Assembly: GCF_017638545.1 (NCBI RefSeq)
Contig: NZ_CP072110.1
Location: 1,550,001 to 1,614,000 of the forward strand
DNA length: 64,000 bases
Direction of reading: 5' to 3'
Source of the DNA: Psychrosphaera ytuae
Lineage (GTDB): Bacteria; Pseudomonadota; Gammaproteobacteria; Enterobacterales; Alteromonadaceae
The translations under genes and the position numbers were made by a program. The notes beneath the pieces are model-generated. The model made no database searches, was not told the origin of the DNA, and saw only the letters and a list, made by a program, of their open reading frames with translations. The first letter of the stretch is position 1; the number at the start of each line of letters is the position of its first letter. This document shows, piece by piece, positions 59,995 through 64,000 of this stretch.

Positions 59995-62610
59995 ATGATA
60001 GATTTATACAGTAATGAAAGCATCTCTGCACAAACACCAATGATGCAGCAGTTTTTAAAGATCAAAAAAGATCACCAAGACATTTTACTGTTTTATCGCA
60101 TGGGTGACTTTTATGAACTTTTCTTTGATGACGCCAAAAGAGCGGCAGATCTATTAGATATCTCACTGACAAAACGCGGCACTGCACACGGCCAACCGAT
60201 CCCGATGGCGGGTGTTCCATACCATGCAGTAGATAACTATTTATCGCGATTAGTCCAGCTTGGTCAATCGGTAGCTATTTGTGAGCAAGTCGGAGACCCG
60301 GCCACCAGCAAAGGACCGGTGGAACGCAAAGTAGTCCGAATCGTAACACCTGGCACGGTCACCGATGAAAACCTACTTCCAGACCGTCAAGACAACTTAA
60401 TTTCGGCGGTTTTTAGCCATACTCAAAAAGACAAAACGACCTTTGGTTTGGCCTATTTGGATATCAATAGCGGCCGGTTTTTAATAAACCAATTTGAACT
60501 TGAAGCAGATTTACAAGCGACGCTATCGAGAATAAATCCAGCGGAACTTTTGTACCCAGAAGACTTTGTTGCGACTCATTTGCTTAGCCACATAAAAGGA
60601 GCGCGTCGCAGGCCCGAGTGGGAATTTGATTTACAAACCGCACATCGAGTCTTAAATCAGCAATTTAACACCCGTGAATTGACTGGATTTGGTGTGATGG
60701 ACCACCCTTGCGGTATCGCAGCTGCAGGTTGTTTGATGCAATACGTAAAAGACACGCAACGCACGGCGTTACCACATATTCGTTCTGTTCGAGTTGAGTC
60801 AACCGCATCGTCTATTTTAATCGATGCAGCTACGCGAAAAAACTTAGAACTAACCCAAAACCTTTCGGGTGGACAAGACAATACTCTAGCAAGTGTTTTA
60901 GACAACACTTCTACACCTATGGGCAGCCGTTTGTTAAAACGCTGGATTCATATGCCATCGCGTGAACAAATGGAAGTCAATGGCAGACTTGATGCCGTAG
61001 AAAACCTGTTGCAAACCGGGGCATTCGAGTCTCTTCAAACTAGCCTCAAACAAATCGGTGATATAGAGCGTATCGTTGCCCGACTGGCTATTCGTTCAGC
61101 AAGGCCAAGAGACTTAGCTCGATTGAGAAATGCGTTACAAGCATTACCCGAAATAAAGTCGGTATTAACGACATTAAATGCAAGCCGCCTAAAAGTACTT
61201 GATCAACAAATCGATCCTATGCCTGAAGTTGCTGCGTTTTTGGATAGTGCAATTATCGACAACCCGCCGGTTCTTATTCGCGATGGCGGTGTGGTTAAGC
61301 CTGGCTATAACGCAGAGCTCGATGAACTGAGGGAGCTTAGTGCCGGTGCAACACGTTTTGTTGAAGAGCTCGAGCAGCGCGAACGCGAACAAACGGGTAT
61401 TTCGACCTTAAAAGTAGGCTTTAACAAAGTTCACGGATTTTATATCGATGTCAGTAAAGCGAATTCAGCGCAGGTTCCGGATCATTACATTCGACGTCAA
61501 ACGTTAAAAAACAACGAGCGATATATAGTTCCAGAGTTAAAAGAACACGAAGAAAAAGTTCTATCGAGTCAAAGTCGTTCTCTTGCACTAGAAAAACGCC
61601 TGTACGAACAAATTATCGAAGCCTTAGTAGAAAATTTAGAGCCATTACAATTGTTATCGGATGCTTTGGCTCAAACTGACGTTTTGTGTAACTTTGCAGA
61701 ACGCGCAGAGACCCTCAATTACTATAAACCTGAATTAGTCCATGGCCGAGTTATCAACATAGAAGCAGGTCGTCATCCGGTTGTTGAACAAGTAATGACA
61801 GACCCCTTTATCGCCAATCCTGTGTCTTTGTCGGATAAACAACGTTTAGCTGTGATCACCGGCCCAAATATGGGTGGTAAATCGACGTTTATGCGCCAAG
61901 TAGCCTTAATAACACTCATGGCCAACATTGGTTCGTTTGTTCCCGCAGAGCGGGCTCAAATAGGCGAAATTGACCGAATCTTCACCCGAATCGGTGCTTC
62001 TGATGATCTTGCCTCTGGCCGTTCAACGTTTATGGTTGAAATGACAGAAACAGCAAACATTTTGCACAATGCGAGTGCTCACTCACTTGTATTGATGGAT
62101 GAAATAGGCAGAGGTACTAGTACCTACGATGGTTTAAGTCTCGCCTGGGCAAGTGCTGAATATTTAGCAAGCAAAATCCAAGCTCTGACCTTATTTGCGA
62201 CTCACTATTTTGAGCTTACAGAATTTGCAAATAACCACGAGGGTGTAATCAACCTTCACTTAGACGCACAGGAACACGGCGATGACATTGTTTTTATGCA
62301 CGCTGTACAAACAGGCTCAGCAAGTAAAAGCTTCGGAATCCAAGTTGCCAAGTTAGCAGGCTTACCTTCTGAAGTATTAAACTTTGCCAAACATAAGCTG
62401 CATGCACTTGAAGTTAGCCACAATGAAGAAGCAAAAAATAATGGCGTACTGGAGTCATCAACGACAACATCAGTACCTAATGGTCAGTTAAACTTGTTAG
62501 ATTTGGAACGCCAGCAAGTGGTTGACATTATTCGTGGCACTGATTTGGATGACCTTTCTCCTCGCCAAGCATGGGATTTACTGAGCAAGATAAAGCATCA
62601 ATTACAATAA
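59995..62610 (+). CDS. mutS: DNA mismatch repair protein MutS
   Basis: MutS recognises base mismatches and small loops and recruits MutL. The 871-residue protein starts with the mismatch-reading motif LLFYRMGDFYELFFDDA (Phe of the wedge), then connector, lever and clamp regions, and the ATPase with Walker A GPNMGGKST, SDDLASGRSTFMVEM, Walker B LVLMDEIGRGTSTYDGLS and ATHYFELT. Length is close to E. coli MutS (853). The Shine-Dalgarno is weak. It ends 3 nt from the convergent gene at 62614, with no terminator between. Confidence 0.97.
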   Translation: MIDLYSNESISAQTPMMQQFLKIKKDHQDILLFYRMGDFYELFFDDAKRAADLLDISLTKRGTAHGQPIPMAGVPYHAVDNYLSRLVQLGQSVAICEQVGDPATSKGPVERKVVRIVTPGTVTDENLLPDRQDNLISAVFSHTQKDKTTFGLAYLDINSGRFLINQFELEADLQATLSRINPAELLYPEDFVATHLLSHIKGARRRPEWEFDLQTAHRVLNQQFNTRELTGFGVMDHPCGIAAAGCLMQYVKDTQRTALPHIRSVRVESTASSILIDAATRKNLELTQNLSGGQDNTLASVLDNTSTPMGSRLLKRWIHMPSREQMEVNGRLDAVENLLQTGAFESLQTSLKQIGDIERIVARLAIRSARPRDLARLRNALQALPEIKSVLTTLNASRLKVLDQQIDPMPEVAAFLDSAIIDNPPVLIRDGGVVKPGYNAELDELRELSAGATRFVEELEQREREQTGISTLKVGFNKVHGFYIDVSKANSAQVPDHYIRRQTLKNNERYIVPELKEHEEKVLSSQSRSLALEKRLYEQIIEALVENLEPLQLLSDALAQTDVLCNFAERAETLNYYKPELVHGRVINIEAGRHPVVEQVMTDPFIANPVSLSDKQRLAVITGPNMGGKSTFMRQVALITLMANIGSFVPAERAQIGEIDRIFTRIGASDDLASGRSTFMVEMTETANILHNASAHSLVLMDEIGRGTSTYDGLSLAWASAEYLASKIQALTLFATHYFELTEFANNHEGVINLHLDAQEHGDDIVFMHAVQTGSASKSFGIQVAKLAGLPSEVLNFAKHKLHALEVSHNEEAKNNGVLESSTTTSVPNGQLNLLDLERQQVVDIIRGTDLDDLSPRQAWDLLSKIKHQLQ

Positions 62611-62613
62611 TTG

Positions 62614-64000
62614 CTAAGGAGGACTGGCTGATTGAAGCTCCGTCATCCTTGCAAAGACATAGTCCTCTTCACTCAAAAACAGCTCGGCCAATTTATTCTT
62701 TTTGGCCGCACGCTCCATACCTTGATCAAATTGCTCTTTTAGTAATTTACCTTCTTCATTGTTATGAAAAAGTACATATAACGGCAGCGATGGATAAAAC
62801 GGAGCAGACGGAAATTGCTCCATTAGTTCGCCTAAGTTGTAAGGGTAGTCAACTATAAGGTCAACTCGGTCGCTTTCAAATAGCTCATAGCATTTGGAAA
62901 ACTCTGAATAATATATAAAAGCACGCTTGCTGGCTTCTCTTCTGACAAGTTCTATCGTCTCTGACGCACATACACTAAGGTTTAAATCACCCTGTTCAAA
63001 TCGCTCTAATATATCCTGTGACTTCGCGACTGATACAGCTTCAGATTCGTAATCGATATGATATTTAGAAGATAAATAACCTGAAGGAAGATTTTTGTAG
63101 GCTCCAACTAACATATCCGCTTTGCCGTTTTCAAAAAGCCTAACGGCGCGCACCCATTCGGTAGCTTCTTTTTCGACAACAGCTCTTCTGTGCATAGCGG
63201 TATCAACAATATCCCAGTAAACCCCAGAGCCATCTTGCTCAGTATATTCGGCCCAGTACCCTGAAACAGCTTTTACCTTTTCACGCTCAAACGCTACTTT
63301 CGTCGACTTATCTTCTAATAACCCATGTTTTTCCAATAACTCATCAATACGGCCTGAGCGCTTCATTTCATTTAATTGTTCTTCAAGCTTTTCTCTTAAG
63401 TGTCCGGCACCCGGAGATAAATAATGAAAATCATAGCGGCGATCGAGTTCGTGAACAATTGTGTGTGGGTTATCCCAAACCACTTTTGAAAAACCTATGT
63501 TAGTTGTCATAAACGAGGGAAGCCGGCCTTTCGAAACAACTTCCTCTACATTACTCGTCCAGCTTAGATCTGTTGCTGTAGCATTGGGAAAAAACTTTTT
63601 AATAAGTGGGGGAAACACCTGACCACCACGTGGATAACCAATGGCTGTAATAGAATCTAAAAAGCAATACCCACACTCACGTCTATCGGCAACATAAACA
63701 ACTTGATATTCGAACAGTGGAAATTGCACTCTAATCAACTCAGGAAAGTTTTGTTCGACTACGATATCTTTGGCTAGCACGCCAGATATTCTATTTTCTT
63801 GGGCCAAGTTTAGTTCTCGAGTCGCAGGTAGTGAAATAAAATCAATTTCGTAACCAATTTTTTGGTACGCCTCTACCAACAAATCTCGGACGTAATAACC
63901 TTGTTCAATAGGTGGGGGAGTGCGTAATGTGACTACATTTGGGGTGTTATTGGACTTGCCTACTACTTCATTACTGTTGGCTAACGCTGGCAATAATAAA
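62614..64000 (-). CDS. Periplasmic double substrate-binding protein (N terminus cut off)
   Basis: The reading frame stays open to the right edge, where LLLPALANS looks like the end of a signal peptide. So the start lies outside the window. About 460 residues are visible, in two halves that each resemble a family 3 solute-binding domain: about 18-220 (YYVRDLLVEAYQKIGYEIDFISLPATREL, LREKLEEQLNEMKRSGRIDELL) and about 240-455 (DIVDTAMHRRAVVEKEATEW, FENGKADMLVGAY, LKEQFDQGMERAAKKNKL). No kinase or cyclase domain follows, since the gene ends at 62614. Such stand-alone proteins are common in Alteromonadales; ligand unknown. Confidence 0.8.
   Translation of the reverse strand, partial: LLLPALANSNEVVGKSNNTPNVVTLRTPPPIEQGYYVRDLLVEAYQKIGYEIDFISLPATRELNLAQENRISGVLAKDIVVEQNFPELIRVQFPLFEYQVVYVADRRECGYCFLDSITAIGYPRGGQVFPPLIKKFFPNATATDLSWTSNVEEVVSKGRLPSFMTTNIGFSKVVWDNPHTIVHELDRRYDFHYLSPGAGHLREKLEEQLNEMKRSGRIDELLEKHGLLEDKSTKVAFEREKVKAVSGYWAEYTEQDGSGVYWDIVDTAMHRRAVVEKEATEWVRAVRLFENGKADMLVGAYKNLPSGYLSSKYHIDYESEAVSVAKSQDILERFEQGDLNLSVCASETIELVRREASKRAFIYYSEFSKCYELFESDRVDLIVDYPYNLGELMEQFPSAPFYPSLPLYVLFHNNEEGKLLKEQFDQGMERAAKKNKLAELFLSEEDYVFARMTELQSASPP

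Noticed and set aside
1..64000. CRISPR arrays, insertion sequences, prophage genes, tRNA or rRNA genes
   Set aside because: I saw no regularly spaced repeats, transposase or phage-type proteins, or cloverleaf-type sequences; short tRNAs could still be missed by eye.

Overview
The window looks like part of the chromosome of a marine gammaproteobacterium of the order Alteromonadales. The genes resemble those of Shewanella, Pseudoalteromonas, Colwellia and Vibrio: a 367-residue PurC, PstC and PstA with large extracytoplasmic parts, a TorF-type porin, DUF3718 and DUF4404 proteins, SapC, and E. coli-like RecA, SpeD, YhfA, YadG and YadH. Base composition is uniformly moderately AT-rich. I see no insertion sequence, prophage, tRNA, rRNA or CRISPR array. 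The genus cannot be fixed by eye.

Layout. 1-6.9 kb: tgt (cut by the left edge) and queA, a two-receiver PAS-GGDEF-EAL protein, a DUF3718 protein, folA, obgE, and rpmA-rplU. 7.4-12.6 kb: ispB, mdh, argR, the ybbJ-qmcA membrane pair and a DyP-type peroxidase with an altered active-site motif. 12.6-24 kb: a phosphate-uptake region with a porin, pstS, a gcvR-like gene, pstC-pstA-pstB-phoU and a DUF47-pit pair. Three promoters here share one geometry: an 18-bp Pho box, 10 nt, then a -10 hexamer. 24-32 kb: an S9 peptidase, sapC, two small proteins, a TorF porin, then rpe-trpS-pabA and an HDOD-like gene. 32-38.8 kb: argD/astC-astA-astD with tandem ARG boxes upstream, then a DUF1338 protein, a small conserved protein, yhfA and speD. 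38.8-43 kb: a thioesterase, an MFS transporter coupled to an unknown protein, a manganese pyrophosphatase and fbp. 43-52.6 kb: a zinc metalloprotease, mpl, ubiX, yadGH, a chemoreceptor with a sigma-28-type promoter, and purC. 52.6-58.1 kb: a TPR/retropepsin-like protein, then three overlapping or closely packed genes for a cupredoxin, a membrane GGDEF-EAL protein and an outer-membrane barrel. 58.2-64 kb: recA with an SOS box inside its promoter, pncC, mutS, and a double substrate-binding protein cut by the right edge.

How they work together. The phosphate block pairs the high-affinity Pst system with the low-affinity Pit system, both behind Pho boxes. The ast block would degrade arginine under ArgR control. 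The strongest candidates for undescribed biology are (i) a roughly 125-nt region at 12753-12877 that can fold into a closed, three-hairpin RNA with four GGA motifs, (ii) the cupredoxin/c-di-GMP/outer-membrane barrel module at 53.8-58.1 kb, and (iii) the DyP peroxidase with Lys where the distal Asp is expected.
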